Source of the DNA: Leclercia sp. LSNIH1
GTDB taxonomy: Bacteria > Pseudomonadota > Gammaproteobacteria > Enterobacterales > Enterobacteriaceae
DNA length: 64,000 bases
Reading direction: 5' to 3'
Assembly: GCF_002902985.1 (NCBI RefSeq)
Contig: NZ_CP026167.1
Span: forward strand, 310,001 to 374,000
A model generated the notes under the pieces. The model made no database searches. It saw only the letters and a list, made by a program, of their open reading frames with translations, and was not told the DNA's origin. Positions 39,834 through 52,489 of this stretch are shown here, in pieces. Each line of letters starts with the position of its first letter. The first letter of the stretch is position 1. A program made the position numbers and the translations under genes.

Positions 39834-40718
39834 CTATTGCTGGTCCGATTCTGCCAGGTCGTCATGCTCCTGGCCCAAGAGCGATAATTCCAACAATGCA
39901 TAACGGTGCTCAACGTAGTTGTGTACGTTGTTAGCAACCGCTAACTTGAACAGTGCCGTAGCGCTGTCCGTATCCCCCAGACTTAGGTAGTACTTACCTA
40001 AATAGAAGTTGGTTTCACTGAGATGCTCAGCGAGCGAGGTGTTATCCGTTGCGTCCGCCTTCAAGCGTTCCATTAGCGTTGCTTCGCTAATGTCGCCCAG
40101 GTAGAACTCGACAATATTCCATCCCCACTGCTCCTTGTCCGATTTGTCGAAGCGTTGCTTTAACGCGTCTTTAGCCTGCTTTTCGTCGAGCTTCTGCTCA
40201 ACAATGAAAAGCCACAGGCTACGGAAAGGATCGTTAGGATCGTCTTGATAAAACGCCAGCAGATCATCTTGCGCTAACTTGTCACGACCGCCGTAATACA
40301 ATGCGATACCGCGATTCAAGTGCGCGTAGTTGTAAGTTGGATCAAGCTCAAGTACAGAATCAAACGCTTCATAGGCAGCATCAAAATTGCCTGCCTGCGT
40401 TAAATAAATGCCTAAGTAATTGAATACTTCAGGCATATCCGGTCGGATCGCCAACGCTTGTGAAAAATCATTTCGCGCCAGTGCCCTCAGACCAAGACTA
40501 TCATACAACACTCCGCGCTCATATAAAAGCTGTGCGCGTTCGTCATCGGTTAAAGCCCGACTGGCAAGAATTTGTTCCATGCGTGCCAGAATCACTTCCT
40601 GCTGCAAAGTCGGTTGCAGTGGCACTGCGAGGACTTCACTTTTACGCCAGGCAGAGTTGCTGCATCCTGCCAGCGTCAAAGCTGTCGCAACGAAACACCA
40701 GCGCAGAAAAGGCTTCAT
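39834..40718 (-). CDS. nlpI: Outer-membrane lipoprotein NlpI
   Basis: TPR adaptor lipoprotein that brings the protease Prc to the endopeptidase MepS and organises peptidoglycan hydrolases. Start at the ATG 40718 ([19 protein letters not shown], lipobox C19) with GGGAGTGGGAA upstream, giving 294 residues as in E. coli; a longer frame to 40826 is not conserved. TPR units cover about residues 60-170 ([54 protein letters not shown]). Downstream of pnp, upstream of deaD. Confidence 0.96.
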   Translation of the reverse strand: MKPFLRWCFVATALTLAGCSNSAWRKSEVLAVPLQPTLQQEVILARMEQILASRALTDDERAQLLYERGVLYDSLGLRALARNDFSQALAIRPDMPEVFNYLGIYLTQAGNFDAAYEAFDSVLELDPTYNYAHLNRGIALYYGGRDKLAQDDLLAFYQDDPNDPFRSLWLFIVEQKLDEKQAKDALKQRFDKSDKEQWGWNIVEFYLGDISEATLMERLKADATDNTSLAEHLSETNFYLGKYYLSLGDTDSATALFKLAVANNVHNYVEHRYALLELSLLGQEHDDLAESDQQ

Positions 40719-40795
40719 TTCCCACTCCCGAAGACAACTATTGGATGAACGTCCTGTCCCCCGGCGGCTTAACAAGGCGTCCTGCCTGATAACAA

Positions 40796-40817
40796 GCCCC
40801 CCGCTTGCACGGGGGGC
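40796..40817 (-). terminator. Hairpin between pnp and nlpI
   Basis: Minus strand GCCCCCCGTGCAAGCGGGGGGC followed by TTGTTAT. Probably the pnp terminator or a 3' stabiliser with read-through to nlpI. Confidence 0.65.
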
Positions 40818-40828
40818 AAACGGCAACC

Positions 40829-42964
40829 TTACTCGCCCTGTTCGCCAGCCGGAGCTTCCGGCGCAGCGGCAGGCTGAGACTGCTCGGTCGCTTCTTTGAT
40901 GCTCAGACGAATACGGCCCTGACGGTCAACTTCGAGAACTTTAACCGGCACTTCCTGACCCATCTGCAGGTAATCGGTCACTTTCTCAACGCGCTTGTCA
41001 GCGATCTGAGAGATGTGAACCAGACCTTCTTTACCGCCACCGATGGCAACGAATGCGCCAAAGTCAACGATACGGGTCACTTTACCATTGTAGACACGGC
41101 CCACTTCGATCTCGGCAGTGATCTCTTCGATACGACGGATAGCGTATTTCGCTTTCTCGCCGTCGGTCGCTGCGATCTTCACAGTACCGTCATCTTCGAT
41201 TTCGATGGTGGTGCCAGTCTCTTCGGTCAGAGCACGGATAACAGAACCGCCTTTACCGATAACGTCTTTGATCTTGTCCGGGCTGATCTTAATGGTGTGG
41301 ATACGTGGAGCGAACTGAGAAATATCGCCACGCGGCGCGTTGATCGCCTGTTCCATCACGCCCAGGATGTGCAGACGTGCACCTTTAGCCTGGTTCAGCG
41401 CAACCTGCATGATCTCTTTGGTGATGCCTTCAATTTTGATATCCATCTGCAGGGCAGAGATACCTTCGCGGGAACCCGCGACTTTGAAGTCCATGTCACC
41501 CAGGTGATCTTCGTCGCCCAGGATGTCAGACAGAACAACGAAGTTGTCGCCTTCTTTCACCAGACCCATTGCGATACCCGCAACGGCCGCTTTCACCGGT
41601 ACGCCCGCATCCATCAGTGCCAGAGAAGCACCGCACACGGAAGCCATAGAAGAGGAACCGTTAGATTCGGTGATTTCAGAAACCACACGAACGGTGTACG
41701 GGAATTTATCAGCATCTGGCATCACAGCCAGCACGCCGCGCTTCGCAAGACGACCGTGACCAATTTCACGACGCTTCGGCGAGCCAACCATACCGGTTTC
41801 ACCTACGGAGTACGGAGGGAAGTTGTAGTGGAACAGGAAGCTGTCAGTGCGCTCGCCCATCAGTTCGTCGATGTTCTGTGCGTCACGGGCAGTACCCAGG
41901 GTCGCGGTAACCAGCGCCTGCGTTTCACCACGGGTGAACAGCGCGGAACCGTGAGTACGTGGCAGCACGCCAGTACGCACATCCAGACCACGGATCATAT
42001 CTTTTTCACGGCCATCGATACGCGGCTCGCCTGCCAGAACGCGGCTACGAACAACGTTTTTCTCGATAGCGTGCAGGATTTCGCCGAGCTCGTTAGCGTC
42101 CAGGGACTCATCTTCTGCCACCAGCGTAGCGATGGTTTCAGATTTGATCGCGTCAACCTGGGTATAACGCTCTTGCTTGTCGGTGATGCGGTAAGCATCG
42201 CTCAGACGCGCTTCGGCCAGGGCTGCAACGCGCGCATTCAGCGCGTCGTTTGCCGCTTCTGGCTGCCAGTCCCAACGTGGTTTACCGGCTTCTTTCACCA
42301 GGTCGTTAATGTTCTGGATAACGATCTGCTGTTGGTCGTGGCCAAAGACCACCGCGCCCAGCATCTGGTCTTCGCTCAGCAGTTCTGCTTCGGATTCAAC
42401 CATCAGTACCGCCGCTTCTGTACCGGCAACAACCAGGTCCAGCTTGCTTGACTTCAGCTCGTCCTGAGTTGGGTTCAGAACGTACTGGTCATTGATGTAA
42501 CCCACGCGCGCAGCACCGATAGGACCGTTGAATGGAATACCAGACAGGGAGAGGGCTGCGGATGCGCCGATCATCGCAACGATGTCCGGGTTAACCTGTG
42601 GGTTAACGGAAACAACGGTCGCGATAACCTGAACTTCGTTAACGAAGCCTTCCGGGAAGAGCGGACGAACCGGGCGGTCAATCAGACGCGCGATCAGGGT
42701 TTCGCCTTCGCTTGGACGGCCTTCACGACGGAAGAAACCACCCGGGATTTTACCGGCAGCGTAAGTACGCTCCTGGTAGTTTACGGTCAGTGGGAAGAAG
42801 TCCTGACCTGGTTTAGCTTTTTTCTGGCCAACAACGGTCACGAATACCGCGGTGTCATCCATGCTTACCATAACAGCAGCAGTAGCCTGACGTGCCATCA
42901 TGCCGGTTTCCAGCGTAACGGTATGTTGACCGTACTGGAATTTACGAACGATCGGATTCAGCAA
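40829..42964 (-). CDS. pnp: Polynucleotide phosphorylase
   Basis: 3'-5' phosphorolytic exoribonuclease and degradosome subunit. 711 residues, E. coli length. Two RNase PH domains (about 1-220 and 312-545) with the catalytic region of the second ([44 protein letters not shown]), then KH ([35 protein letters not shown]) and S1 ([33 protein letters not shown]) domains near the C-terminus. Preceded by an RNase III-type leader hairpin, so autoregulation is expected. Confidence 0.97.
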   Translation of the reverse strand: MLNPIVRKFQYGQHTVTLETGMMARQATAAVMVSMDDTAVFVTVVGQKKAKPGQDFFPLTVNYQERTYAAGKIPGGFFRREGRPSEGETLIARLIDRPVRPLFPEGFVNEVQVIATVVSVNPQVNPDIVAMIGASAALSLSGIPFNGPIGAARVGYINDQYVLNPTQDELKSSKLDLVVAGTEAAVLMVESEAELLSEDQMLGAVVFGHDQQQIVIQNINDLVKEAGKPRWDWQPEAANDALNARVAALAEARLSDAYRITDKQERYTQVDAIKSETIATLVAEDESLDANELGEILHAIEKNVVRSRVLAGEPRIDGREKDMIRGLDVRTGVLPRTHGSALFTRGETQALVTATLGTARDAQNIDELMGERTDSFLFHYNFPPYSVGETGMVGSPKRREIGHGRLAKRGVLAVMPDADKFPYTVRVVSEITESNGSSSMASVCGASLALMDAGVPVKAAVAGIAMGLVKEGDNFVVLSDILGDEDHLGDMDFKVAGSREGISALQMDIKIEGITKEIMQVALNQAKGARLHILGVMEQAINAPRGDISQFAPRIHTIKISPDKIKDVIGKGGSVIRALTEETGTTIEIEDDGTVKIAATDGEKAKYAIRRIEEITAEIEVGRVYNGKVTRIVDFGAFVAIGGGKEGLVHISQIADKRVEKVTDYLQMGQEVPVKVLEVDRQGRIRLSIKEATEQSQPAAAPEAPAGEQGE

Positions 42965-43038
42965 GATTCTGTCCTTTCTTAAATGAATGACAGCACACCA
43001 AAGGCGTGCTGACTTTTACCGGACCTTCTTCGCATCCT

Positions 43039-43090
43039 CGCGACTAATGACAACCGACACCCCCATGGGTGAAGCCTCTCATTAGCCGCG
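43039..43090 (-). promoter_or_regulatory. pnp leader hairpin (RNase III processing site)
   Basis: Long imperfect stem in the rpsO-pnp spacer: outer CGCG/CGCG, then CTAATGA/TCATTAG, and an inner CACCC/GGGTG closing a CCAT loop. It matches the E. coli pnp leader structure that RNase III cuts before PNPase trims it to shut off its own translation. Confidence 0.85.
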
Positions 43091-43161
43091 CGAACCTCTG
43101 CAATGAAGATCATTTATAGCAACAATACATTAGTTTCCAGTGAATTGCTGCGGTCTGGTTG

Positions 43162-43189
43162 AAAAAAGGGGCCATAAGGCCCCCTTTTC
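43162..43189 (-). terminator. rpsO terminator with read-through to pnp
   Basis: Minus strand AAAAGGGGGCCTTATGGCCCCTTTTTT, a bidirectional-looking stem and T run, equivalent to E. coli rpsO t1. Confidence 0.88.
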
Positions 43190-43204
43190 TGAAACTCGCA
43201 AGAC

Positions 43205-43552
<348 letters not shown>

Positions 43553-43626
43553 TTAAACAATTTACCAGACGTTAAGCCGCAATATTCTACCCGCCTCCCC
43601 TGCTTATCGCAAGGCAAGGCGTCAGC

Positions 43627-44571
43627 TTATGCCGGATATTCAACCACCAGACGGCGTGGGGCAACACGACCTTCGTCGTCGATTTCCCCCATCCCGATAA
43701 AGGTGTTGTCATCCCCTTCCGTAACGCGCACCAGCCCTTGCGCCGGGACATTCGTCGTGCGCACCGGGTTGCCGTTTTTAAAGTAAACGGAGGAGGTCAG
43801 CGGCAGATTGACAACCGGATAGTCCGAAGCAGGACTGTCCATTGGCATCAGTAATGGGTCCAGCAGGTCCGCAGCCTCTGTGCCCTGCTCCTGCGCCTGG
43901 TCCACCAGCGCCTGCAGCTGCTCCAGCGTCACCATACGTTCAGCCGGGTACTTGCTGACTGCCAGACGACGCAGATAAATAACGTGCGCGCCACAGCCCA
44001 GCTTCTCACCCAGATCGTCGATGATGGTGCGGATATAGGTGCCTTTTGAGCAATGCACTTCCAGCTCCAGCTCATCGCCTTCGTGACGAATGAACAGCAG
44101 CTCATAGACCGTAATCGGACGGGCCTCGCGTGGCACCTCAATCCCCTGACGCGCATACTCATAGAGCTTTTTGCCCTGATACTTCAGCGCCGAGTACATG
44201 GACGGCACCTGTTGGGTGTCGCCACGGAAGCTCTCGAGCGCGGCATCAAGCTGTTCGCTGCTGAACGTCACCGGACGCTCTTCGACGACCTGACCATCGG
44301 CATCGGAGGTGTCCGTGCGCTGGCCAAGCTTTGCAATCACGCGGTAGCGTTTGTCCGAATCCAGCAGATACTGGGAAAACTTGGTCGCTTCACCCAGACA
44401 AATCGGCAGCATACCGGTCGCCAGCGGATCCAGCGCCCCGGTGTGCCCCGCGCGGTTGGCGTTATATATACGCTTAACTTTTTGCAGCACGTCGTTACTG
44501 GATGCACCCTGCGGTTTATCCAGCAGCAGCACGCCGTGCACGTCGCGACCGCGACGACGAGGACGACTCAT
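43627..44571 (-). CDS. truB: tRNA pseudouridine-55 synthase TruB
   Basis: Makes pseudouridine 55 in the T loop of tRNAs. 314 residues as in E. coli. Catalytic D48 in [29 protein letters not shown] and the C-terminal PUA-like domain are present. Its ATG overlaps the rbfA stop (TGATG), so the two are translationally coupled. Confidence 0.97.
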   Translation of the reverse strand: MSRPRRRGRDVHGVLLLDKPQGASSNDVLQKVKRIYNANRAGHTGALDPLATGMLPICLGEATKFSQYLLDSDKRYRVIAKLGQRTDTSDADGQVVEERPVTFSSEQLDAALESFRGDTQQVPSMYSALKYQGKKLYEYARQGIEVPREARPITVYELLFIRHEGDELELEVHCSKGTYIRTIIDDLGEKLGCGAHVIYLRRLAVSKYPAERMVTLEQLQALVDQAQEQGTEAADLLDPLLMPMDSPASDYPVVNLPLTSSVYFKNGNPVRTTNVPAQGLVRVTEGDDNTFIGMGEIDDEGRVAPRRLVVEYPA

Positions 44572-44972
44572 CAGTCCTCCTTTTTATCGTCCGGGTTCAC
44601 ACGACGCTCATCATCCTGCTTCACCACGCTGGTGACCAGGTTGGACATGCGCATCCCTTCGACCAGCGAGTTGTCGTAGAAGAAGGTCAGCTCTGGCACG
44701 ATACGCAGGCGCATCGCTTTGCCAAGCAGAGAGCGGATGAAACCAGAGGCTTCCTGCAGCGCTTTAATACCGTTCTTAACCGCGTCTTCATCCTGGTCAT
44801 TCAGGAAGGTTACGAACACTTTGGCATACGCCAGGTCGCGGGACATCTCCACGCCAGACACGGTGGTCATCATCCCCAGGCGCGGGTCTTTGATTTCGCG
44901 CTGAAGGATGATTGCGATCTCTTTTTGCATCTCCTGAGCCACGCGCTGCGGGCGACCAAATTCTTTCGCCAT
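44571..44972 (-). CDS. rbfA: 30S ribosome-binding factor A
   Basis: KH-fold 30S maturation and cold-adaptation factor. 133 residues from the ATG at 44972 ([20 protein letters not shown]); E. coli length. [20 protein letters not shown] is the conserved C-terminal strand region. AATTCTCCAG complement gives CTGGAGAA before the start. A hairpin with a T run and a REP unit lie between infB and this gene. Confidence 0.97.
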   Translation of the reverse strand: MAKEFGRPQRVAQEMQKEIAIILQREIKDPRLGMMTTVSGVEMSRDLAYAKVFVTFLNDQDEDAVKNGIKALQEASGFIRSLLGKAMRLRIVPELTFFYDNSLVEGMRMSNLVTSVVKQDDERRVNPDDKKED

Positions 44973-44987
44973 AATAAATTCTCCAGA

Positions 44988-45012
44988 CAAAAAAGGGGCC
45001 AAAGCCCCTTTT
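44988..45012 (-). terminator. Internal terminator-like hairpin between infB and rbfA
   Basis: Minus strand AAAAGGGGCTTTGGCCCCTTTTTT: perfect stem of eight pairs with a six-T run, only 16 bases before the rbfA ATG. A partial terminator in the nusA-infB operon. Confidence 0.75.
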
Positions 45013-45022
45013 GAAATTTAAT

Positions 45023-45052
45023 GCCGGGTGGCGCGAGGCGATCCCGGCCTAC
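45023..45052. repeat. REP-like unit between infB and rbfA
   Basis: GCCGGGTGGCGCGAGGCGATCCCGGCCTAC, a divergent REP with an altered centre. It lies inside an essential operon, next to the hairpin at 44988-45012. Confidence 0.7.
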
Positions 45053-45073
45053 AATCGGCAATCTTAGCGAAGA

Positions 45074-47761
45074 TTACGCGATAGTGCGTTGGATCTCGAT
45101 GATCTCGAACACTTCGATCATATCGCCAACGCGAACGTCGTTGTAGTTCTTAACGCCGATACCACATTCCATGCCGTTACGGACTTCGTTAACGTCATCT
45201 TTGAAGCGGCGCAGGGATTCCAGCTCGCCTTCGTAGATAACCACGTTGTCACGCAGTACGCGGATTGGGTTGTGACGTTTGATGTTACCCTCGGTAACCA
45301 TACAGCCCGCGATCGCACCGAATTTAGGTGATTTGAACACGTCACGCACTTCAGCCAGACCGATGATCTGCTGTTTCAGTTCCGGAGACAGCATACCGCT
45401 CATCGCCGCTTTCACTTCGTCGATCAGGTTATAGATGACGGAGTAGTAACGCAGATCCAGGCTTTCCGCTTCGATCACGCGACGCGCAGAGGCATCGGCA
45501 CGCACGTTGAAGCCAACCAGAATCGCGTTGGAAGCTGCAGCCAGGGTTGCGTCGGTTTCGGTGATACCACCTACGCCGGAACCGATGATCTTCACTTTCA
45601 CTTCGTCGGTAGAGAGTTTCAGTAAAGAGTCGGAGATCGCTTCCACAGAACCCTGAACGTCGGCCTTCAGAACCACGTTCACTTCGTGAACTTCGCCTTC
45701 GGTCATGTTGGCGAACATGTTCTCGAGTTTAGATTTCTGCTGACGAGCCAGTTTAACTTCACGGAATTTGCCCTGACGGTACAGCGCAACTTCACGCGCT
45801 TTCTTCTCGTCACGAACAACGGTCACTTCATCACCGGCAGCCGGAACACCGGAGAGACCCAGGATTTCCACAGGAATGGATGGACCCGCTTCCAGCACTT
45901 CGCGACCCAGTTCGTCACGCATTGCACGAACACGGCCATATTCGAAGCCACACAGCACGATGTCGCCTTTGTTCAGGGTACCTTCACGTACCAGAACGGT
46001 CGCAACCGGGCCACGGCCTTTATCCAGGAAGGATTCGATTACCGCACCGCTCGCCATACCATTGCGAACCGCTTTCAGCTCCAGAACTTCAGCCTGCAGC
46101 AGGATAGCGTTCAGCAGGTCATCGATACCGGTACCCACTTTTGCAGAAACCGGGATGAACTGGGACTCACCGCCCCACTCTTCCGGCATAACACCGTACT
46201 GGGACAGTTCGTTTTTAACGCGATCCATGTCCGCTTCTGGCTTATCGATTTTGTTCACTGCAACAACCAGAGGCACCTGCGCCGCTTTCGCGTGCTGGAT
46301 AGCTTCGATGGTCTGTGGCATGACGCCATCGTCTGCTGCGACAACCAGAACAACGATATCCGTTGCCTGAGCACCACGTGCACGCATGGAGGTAAACGCG
46401 GCGTGCCCCGGGGTATCCAGGAAGGTGATCATCCCGTTATCGGTTTCTACATGGTATGCACCGATGTGCTGGGTAATGCCGCCTGCTTCGCCGGAGGCAA
46501 CCTTCGTAGAACGAATGTAGTCCAGCAGAGAGGTTTTACCGTGGTCAACGTGACCCATGATGGTCACAACCGGTGCACGCGGCTCAGCTGCTGCGCCAGT
46601 GTCACGGTCGCTCATTACCGCTTCTTCCAGCTCGTTTTCACGACGCAGGATAACTTTGTGGCCCATCTCTTCGGCAACCAGCTGTGCAGTTTCCTGGTCG
46701 ATAACCTGGTTGATGGTCGCCATTGCGCCCAGCTTCATCATCGCTTTGATGACCTGAGAGCCTTTAACCGCCATCTTGTTAGCCAGATCGCCAACGGTGA
46801 TGGTTTCGCCGATCACAACGTCACGGTTAACGGCCTGCGCTGGCTTCTGGAAGCCCTGCTGCAGAGCGGAACCTTTACGCTTGCCGCCTTTACCACCGCG
46901 AACGGCAGCACGTGCTTCTTCACGGTCAGCTTTTGATTCGGCGTGCTTGTTGCCTTTTTTGGCTGGACGCGCGGCTTTTGCACTACGCGTGCGGCCACGA
47001 CCACCTTCAACTTCACGGTCGTTGTCATCTTCAGCCTGACGCGCGTGCTGGGAGGTAGTGACGTGATAGTCGCTGGTGTCTTCGGACGGTTCAGCGGTAT
47101 TCACCCCGTTTTTCTCGTTCTCTTCTGCCATACGGCGCGCTTCTTCAGCAACGCGACGGGCTTCTTCTTCGAGCTTGCGGCGGGCTTCTTCTTCCGCTTT
47201 ACGCTTCAGCTCAGCTGCTTCATTTTCACGGCGGGCTTTTTCTGCCTGGGCGGTTTTGGTCATATCGTCAGTCTGTTGATTGCTCACTTTGTCTTTTTCC
47301 GCAGCGTCGCGCTTCGCTTTTTCAGCGGCGTCACGTTTCGCTTTTTCTGCGGCCTCACGTTCAGCTTTTAATACTGCCTCACGTTTGGCGTTTTCTTCCG
47401 CCTCACGCTGGGCTTGCTCTTCCGCTTCACGCTGTGCCTGCTCTTCCGCAGCGAGGCGCTCTGCCTCTTGCGGATCACGTTTTACAAAGGTGCGCGTCTT
47501 GCGGACTTCGATTTGTACCGATTTGCTTTTTCCACCGGTACCTGGAATGTTTAACGTGCTACGCGTTTTGCGCTGCAGCGTTAACTTGTCAGGCGTTGAA
47601 CCATGTTCACGGTTCAGATGCGTTAACAAGGTTTGTTTTTCTTGCGCGGTCACCGAGTCATCAGCGGACTTCGGGATCCCTGCATCAGCAAATTGCTGTA
47701 CCAGGCGATCCACGGAGGTCTGAATCTCAGCAGCCAGCGTTTTTACAGTTACATCAGTCAT
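45074..47761 (-). CDS. infB: Translation initiation factor IF-2
   Basis: GTPase that brings fMet-tRNA to the 30S subunit. 895 residues (E. coli 890). N-terminal IF2 domain (1-50), then a charged linker of [24 protein letters not shown] repeats, then G domain with GHVDHGKT (G1), DTPGH (G3) and NKID (G4), and domains C1 and C2. Internal starts like those giving IF2-2/IF2-3 are kept: GTG at 47287 (V159, KDKVSNQQ) and the ATG of DDMTKTAQ just after. Gap of 24 bp after nusA. Confidence 0.97.
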   Translation of the reverse strand: MTDVTVKTLAAEIQTSVDRLVQQFADAGIPKSADDSVTAQEKQTLLTHLNREHGSTPDKLTLQRKTRSTLNIPGTGGKSKSVQIEVRKTRTFVKRDPQEAERLAAEEQAQREAEEQAQREAEENAKREAVLKAEREAAEKAKRDAAEKAKRDAAEKDKVSNQQTDDMTKTAQAEKARRENEAAELKRKAEEEARRKLEEEARRVAEEARRMAEENEKNGVNTAEPSEDTSDYHVTTSQHARQAEDDNDREVEGGRGRTRSAKAARPAKKGNKHAESKADREEARAAVRGGKGGKRKGSALQQGFQKPAQAVNRDVVIGETITVGDLANKMAVKGSQVIKAMMKLGAMATINQVIDQETAQLVAEEMGHKVILRRENELEEAVMSDRDTGAAAEPRAPVVTIMGHVDHGKTSLLDYIRSTKVASGEAGGITQHIGAYHVETDNGMITFLDTPGHAAFTSMRARGAQATDIVVLVVAADDGVMPQTIEAIQHAKAAQVPLVVAVNKIDKPEADMDRVKNELSQYGVMPEEWGGESQFIPVSAKVGTGIDDLLNAILLQAEVLELKAVRNGMASGAVIESFLDKGRGPVATVLVREGTLNKGDIVLCGFEYGRVRAMRDELGREVLEAGPSIPVEILGLSGVPAAGDEVTVVRDEKKAREVALYRQGKFREVKLARQQKSKLENMFANMTEGEVHEVNVVLKADVQGSVEAISDSLLKLSTDEVKVKIIGSGVGGITETDATLAAASNAILVGFNVRADASARRVIEAESLDLRYYSVIYNLIDEVKAAMSGMLSPELKQQIIGLAEVRDVFKSPKFGAIAGCMVTEGNIKRHNPIRVLRDNVVIYEGELESLRRFKDDVNEVRNGMECGIGVKNYNDVRVGDMIEVFEIIEIQRTIA

Positions 47762-47785
47762 GCTGTTCCTTCCTGCTACAGTTTA

Positions 47786-49273
47786 TTACGCTTCATCGCC
47801 GAACCAGCAGATATTACGTGCGGCCATGATGAGTTCGCCGGCTTTCTCGTCGGTTAAACCTTCGATATCGGCCAGGTCATCAACGCCTTGCTCAGCGAGA
47901 TCTTCCAGCGTACAAACACCACGGGCAGCCAGCTTGAACGCGATCGCACGATCAAGACCTTCCAGATTCAGCAGGTCATCAGCCGGCTTGTTATCACCAA
48001 GGCTTTCTTCCTGAGCCAGTGCCAGGGTGGTCAGTGCGTTTTTAGCGCGTTCACGCAGGGCTTCAACGGTGGCTTCATCCAGACCGTCAATTTCCAGCAG
48101 TTCTTTCATTGGCACATAGGCCAGTTCTTCCAGCGTAGAGAAGCCTTCTTCAACCAGAACGGTGGCGAACTCTTCGTCAATGTCCAGATGCTTAGTGAAG
48201 GTATCAATCGCTGCATGGGCTTCAGCCTGGTGCTTCGCCTGCAGGTCGTCAACGGTCATCACGTTGAGTTCCCAGCCGCTCAGCTGCGACGCCAGACGGA
48301 CGTTCTGACCGTTACGGCCAATCGCCTGTGCCAGGTTACCGGCTTCAACGGCGATATCCATGGTGTGCTTATCTTCGTCGACGACGATAGAGGCAACATC
48401 CGCCGGAGCCATCGCGTTAATCACGAACTGCGCCGGGTTGTCGTCCCACAGAACGATATCAATACGCTCGCCGCCGAGTTCAGTCGAAACGGCCTGAACG
48501 CGCGCGCCACGCATACCGACGCAAGCACCGACCGGATCGATACGTTTGTCGTTGGTTTTCACCGCGATTTTCGCACGGGAACCCGGATCGCGGGCAGCTG
48601 CTTTAATCTCGATAACTTCTTCGCCGATTTCCGGCACTTCGATGCGGAACAGTTCGATCAGCATCTCAGGCTTAGAACGGGTCACGAACAGCTGAGCACC
48701 GCGGGCTTCTGGACGCACGGAATAGAGTACGCCGCGAATACGGTCGCCCGGACGGAAGTTTTCGCGTGGCAGCATATCTTCACGCAGGATAACCGCTTCC
48801 GCGTTGTTACCCAGATCCAGGGAGATGTTGTCGCGGTTAACTTTTTTCACCACGCCGGTGATGATCTCACCTTCGTGCTCGCGGAACTGGTCAACAACCA
48901 TCGCACGCTCAGCTTCACGTACTTTCTGTACGATAACCTGTTTCGCGGTCTGCGTGGTGATACGGTCGAAGGTCACAGATTCGATCTGATCTTCAACGTA
49001 ATCATCAATGTTCAGGCTTTCATCTTCGAAACGCGCCGCTTCGAGGGTGATTTCCTTCGTGGGTTGGGTCACTTCTTCAACGATAAGCCAACGACGGAAA
49101 GTATCGAAGTCACCGCTTTTGCGATCGATTTCAACGCGGACATCGATCTCTTGTTCATATTTTTTCTTGGTTGCCGTAGCCAGTGCACTTTCCAGCGCTT
49201 CGAAAATTTTCTCACGCGGCAGGGCTTTCTCGTTGGAAACGGCTTCAACAACAGCCAAAATTTCTTTGTTCAT
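47786..49273 (-). CDS. nusA: Transcription elongation/termination factor NusA
   Basis: RNA-polymerase-binding factor in pausing, termination and antitermination. 495 residues, E. coli length. Order: N-terminal polymerase-binding domain (1-130), S1 ([26 protein letters not shown]), KH1/KH2 ([46 protein letters not shown]), and acidic repeats AR1/AR2 ([55 protein letters not shown]). Follows rimP by 28 bp. Confidence 0.97.
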   Translation of the reverse strand: MNKEILAVVEAVSNEKALPREKIFEALESALATATKKKYEQEIDVRVEIDRKSGDFDTFRRWLIVEEVTQPTKEITLEAARFEDESLNIDDYVEDQIESVTFDRITTQTAKQVIVQKVREAERAMVVDQFREHEGEIITGVVKKVNRDNISLDLGNNAEAVILREDMLPRENFRPGDRIRGVLYSVRPEARGAQLFVTRSKPEMLIELFRIEVPEIGEEVIEIKAAARDPGSRAKIAVKTNDKRIDPVGACVGMRGARVQAVSTELGGERIDIVLWDDNPAQFVINAMAPADVASIVVDEDKHTMDIAVEAGNLAQAIGRNGQNVRLASQLSGWELNVMTVDDLQAKHQAEAHAAIDTFTKHLDIDEEFATVLVEEGFSTLEELAYVPMKELLEIDGLDEATVEALRERAKNALTTLALAQEESLGDNKPADDLLNLEGLDRAIAFKLAARGVCTLEDLAEQGVDDLADIEGLTDEKAGELIMAARNICWFGDEA

Positions 49274-49301
49274 CGCGGGCTTTTCACCTCAATCCAGACT
49301 G

Positions 49302-49754
49302 TTAAAAGTGGGGAACCAGGTTCGCCTTCTGGATATTACTCAGCGCGAACACTTCATCTTTGCCTTCGACTGTAACCGTGATCATCTCACCATCAACGGC
49401 TTTAATAACGCCTTGCCATTTACGGCGGTTCTGTACGGCCATGCGCAGAACGAGAGCCACTTCTTCACCAGTAAAGCGCGTGTAGTGTTCAGCCGTGAAC
49501 ATTGGTCTGTCGAGACCAGGCGAGGAAACTTCCAGGTTGTAGGCAACAGTAATGGGATCTTCAACGTCAAGAACCGCACTCACCTGGTGGCTGACATCAG
49601 CACAATCATCAACATTGATGCCATCTTCACTATCAATATAGATGCGCAGCGTGGATGTACGACCCCGAACGAATTCGATGCCGACCAGTTCGTAGCCCAG
49701 TGCTTCGACCGGTGCTGTAATCATCTCTGTTAATTTTTGCTCTAATGTGGACAA
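49302..49754 (-). CDS. rimP: Ribosome maturation factor RimP
   Basis: 30S assembly factor. The TTG at 49754 gives MSTLEQKL and 150 residues, the E. coli form; a GTG two codons upstream (49760) is the alternative, both preceded by GGGGGTG. An ATG far upstream (49784) is not conserved. Motifs: [41 protein letters not shown] and [15 protein letters not shown]. First protein gene after metY. Confidence 0.93.
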   Translation of the reverse strand: MSTLEQKLTEMITAPVEALGYELVGIEFVRGRTSTLRIYIDSEDGINVDDCADVSHQVSAVLDVEDPITVAYNLEVSSPGLDRPMFTAEHYTRFTGEEVALVLRMAVQNRRKWQGVIKAVDGEMITVTVEGKDEVFALSNIQKANLVPHF

Positions 49755-49813
49755 GCCCACCCCCAAGACGTAAAAAAAGGGCATAAAGCCCAGTTATTCT
49801 GTAGTCAGATAAC

Positions 49814-49838
49814 AAAAAACCCCGATAAATCGGGGCTT
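49814..49838 (-). terminator. Terminator between metY and rimP
   Basis: Minus strand AAAGCCCCGATTTATCGGGGTTTTTT: stem of CCCCGAT/ATCGGGG and six T. Expected to end part of the metY transcripts, with read-through into rimP-nusA-infB. Confidence 0.85.
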
Positions 49839-49961
49839 TAGATAACTGAACCCTATAGCCACAACTGTGGCCTGGAGCACTTTCAAAAAGAATTTTTTCA
49901 AATCCAGCTACGAAGGCGCTAAGTCTTCACAGTATATTTGAAAAAGGACTTTATAGGAAAG

Positions 49962-50038
<77 letters not shown>

Positions 50039-50129
50039 CCTGAAACGTGGCAAATTCTACTCGCTGTGGGTAAAAAATGCAAATAATGCTGGGATTTGGT
50101 ACCGAGGACGGGACGTAAAATCGGCATAC

Positions 50130-50159
50130 AGTATATTGATAGCGCACCCCCGCTGTCAA
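50130..50159 (-). promoter_or_regulatory. metY-rimP-nusA operon promoter
   Basis: Minus strand TTGACA (50159-50154), 18-bp spacer, TATACT (50135-50130). Consensus -35 and near-consensus -10, starting transcription around 50123, about 85 bp before metY. Confidence 0.85.
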
Positions 50160-50260
50160 CCTTGTGAACAGCAGCGATTAAGGCGGGAAATTTTTACAAA
50201 AAATCCACGAATCTCTTTCGGTACTTGCCAAAAGATGATTAAATGAAAACTCACTTATTC

Positions 50261-51671
<1,411 letters not shown>

Positions 51672-51687
51672 TCGCGAATTAAGATGC

Positions 51688-51713
51688 AAAAGGCGCCTGA
51701 GGGCGCCTTTTTT
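51688..51713 (+). terminator. argG terminator
   Basis: AAAAGGCGCCTGAGGGCGCCTTTTTT: strong stem and T run. Confidence 0.88.
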
Positions 51714-51733
51714 ATTGCCGAATTTCGTGACAT

Positions 51734-51775
51734 GTAGGGCGGGCAAGCGCGGCGGTGCAACGCTTGCCGGGCCTA
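51734..51775. repeat. REP element between argG and leuU
   Basis: GTAGGGCGGGCAAGCG ... CGCTTGCCGGGCCTAC, arms of about 15 bases around an 11-base centre. Confidence 0.75.
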
Positions 51776-51798
51776 CGAAAAGACAACGCACAGACGAA

Positions 51799-51826
51799 AA
51801 AAAAGACGTCTTTCGACGTCTTTCTT
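51799..51826 (-). terminator. Terminator after leuU
   Basis: Minus strand AAAGACGTCGAAAGACGTCTTTTTTTT: stem AAAGACGT/ACGTCTTT with a T run. Confidence 0.85.
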
Positions 51827-51835
51827 TCGGAATAT

Positions 51836-51922
51836 TGGTACTGAGGATGGGACTCGAACCCACAAGCCCGTTAGGGCACTACCACCTCAAGGTAGCGTGT
51901 CTACCAATTCCACCACCTCAGC
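51836..51922 (-). tRNA. leuU: tRNA-Leu(GAG)
   Basis: 87 nt with the CCA encoded, a long class II variable arm (TGCCCTAACGGGCTT) and anticodon GAG within CTACCTTGAGGTGG. Sits directly downstream of secG in the same direction. Compared with E. coli leuU it has paired changes in the acceptor stem (GCTGAGG/CCTCAGT) and T stem (GTGGG/CCCAT). Confidence 0.96.
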
Positions 51923-51935
51923 ACAGATACTACTC

Positions 51936-52268
51936 TTACTGCGGGATATCGCTGGTCGGCTTACCCGGTGCAGCTGGCTGAGTCTGCTCAGATTTCGCTG
52001 GCGCGCTCAGGTTATCCCACTCGCTTCCTTTGTTGATCTTGTTGCTATTGATATTGCCAAGCGCCAGACTGATGATGAAAAACAGCGTTGCCAGAATCGC
52101 CGTTGCGCGGGTCATGAAGTTACCAGAACCACTTGAACCGAACAGCGTACCAGAAGCGCCTGCTCCAAAAGAGGCCCCCATATCAGCGCCTTTACCTTGC
52201 TGCAGCATGATCAGCGCTACCAGAGCGATGGCTACAATAAGGAAAACAACCAAAAGAGCTTCGTACAT
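51936..52268 (-). CDS. secG: Protein-export membrane protein SecG
   Basis: SecYEG translocon subunit. 110 residues from the ATG at 52268 (MYEALLVVFLIVAIALVALIML), E. coli length; the frame opens earlier, at 52340, without conservation. Two transmembrane segments around a loop with GADMGASFGAGASGTLFGSSGSGNF, then a hydrophilic tail. Upstream of leuU. Confidence 0.96.
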   Translation of the reverse strand: MYEALLVVFLIVAIALVALIMLQQGKGADMGASFGAGASGTLFGSSGSGNFMTRATAILATLFFIISLALGNINSNKINKGSEWDNLSAPAKSEQTQPAAPGKPTSDIPQ

Positions 52269-52448
52269 AATCAACCTGTTCCTTGCGGATTTGCCGCATA
52301 CCAATGCTTCAACCAATAAGCAGGAATTTTGCTTTCCCACTGAAGCGGGTGTGAATACTAACCAAAGCGAATGACCTTCGCAAGGGCAATTTCAGCTCAT
52401 TGTATCAAGTGCGGAAAAAAACAGCAAAACCGCCACAACTGTACAAAA

Positions 52449-52475
52449 CAAAGGCGGCATAAGCCGCCTTTTTAA
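52449..52475 (-). terminator. Terminator after glmM
   Basis: Minus strand AAAGGCGGCTTATGCCGCCTTT followed by GTTTT. Separates glmM from secG. Confidence 0.82.
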
Positions 52476-52489
52476 ACACTTACCAGAGG

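Noticed and set aside
40805..42451. 548-codon frame antisense to pnp
   Set aside because: Mirror frame produced by biased codon use in a highly expressed gene; pnp on the other strand is full length and conserved.
45686..46936. 416-codon frame antisense to infB
   Set aside because: Mirror frame of infB; no ribosome site or family resemblance.
47888..49375. 495-codon frame antisense to nusA
   Set aside because: Mirror of nusA with no recognisable motifs or start site.
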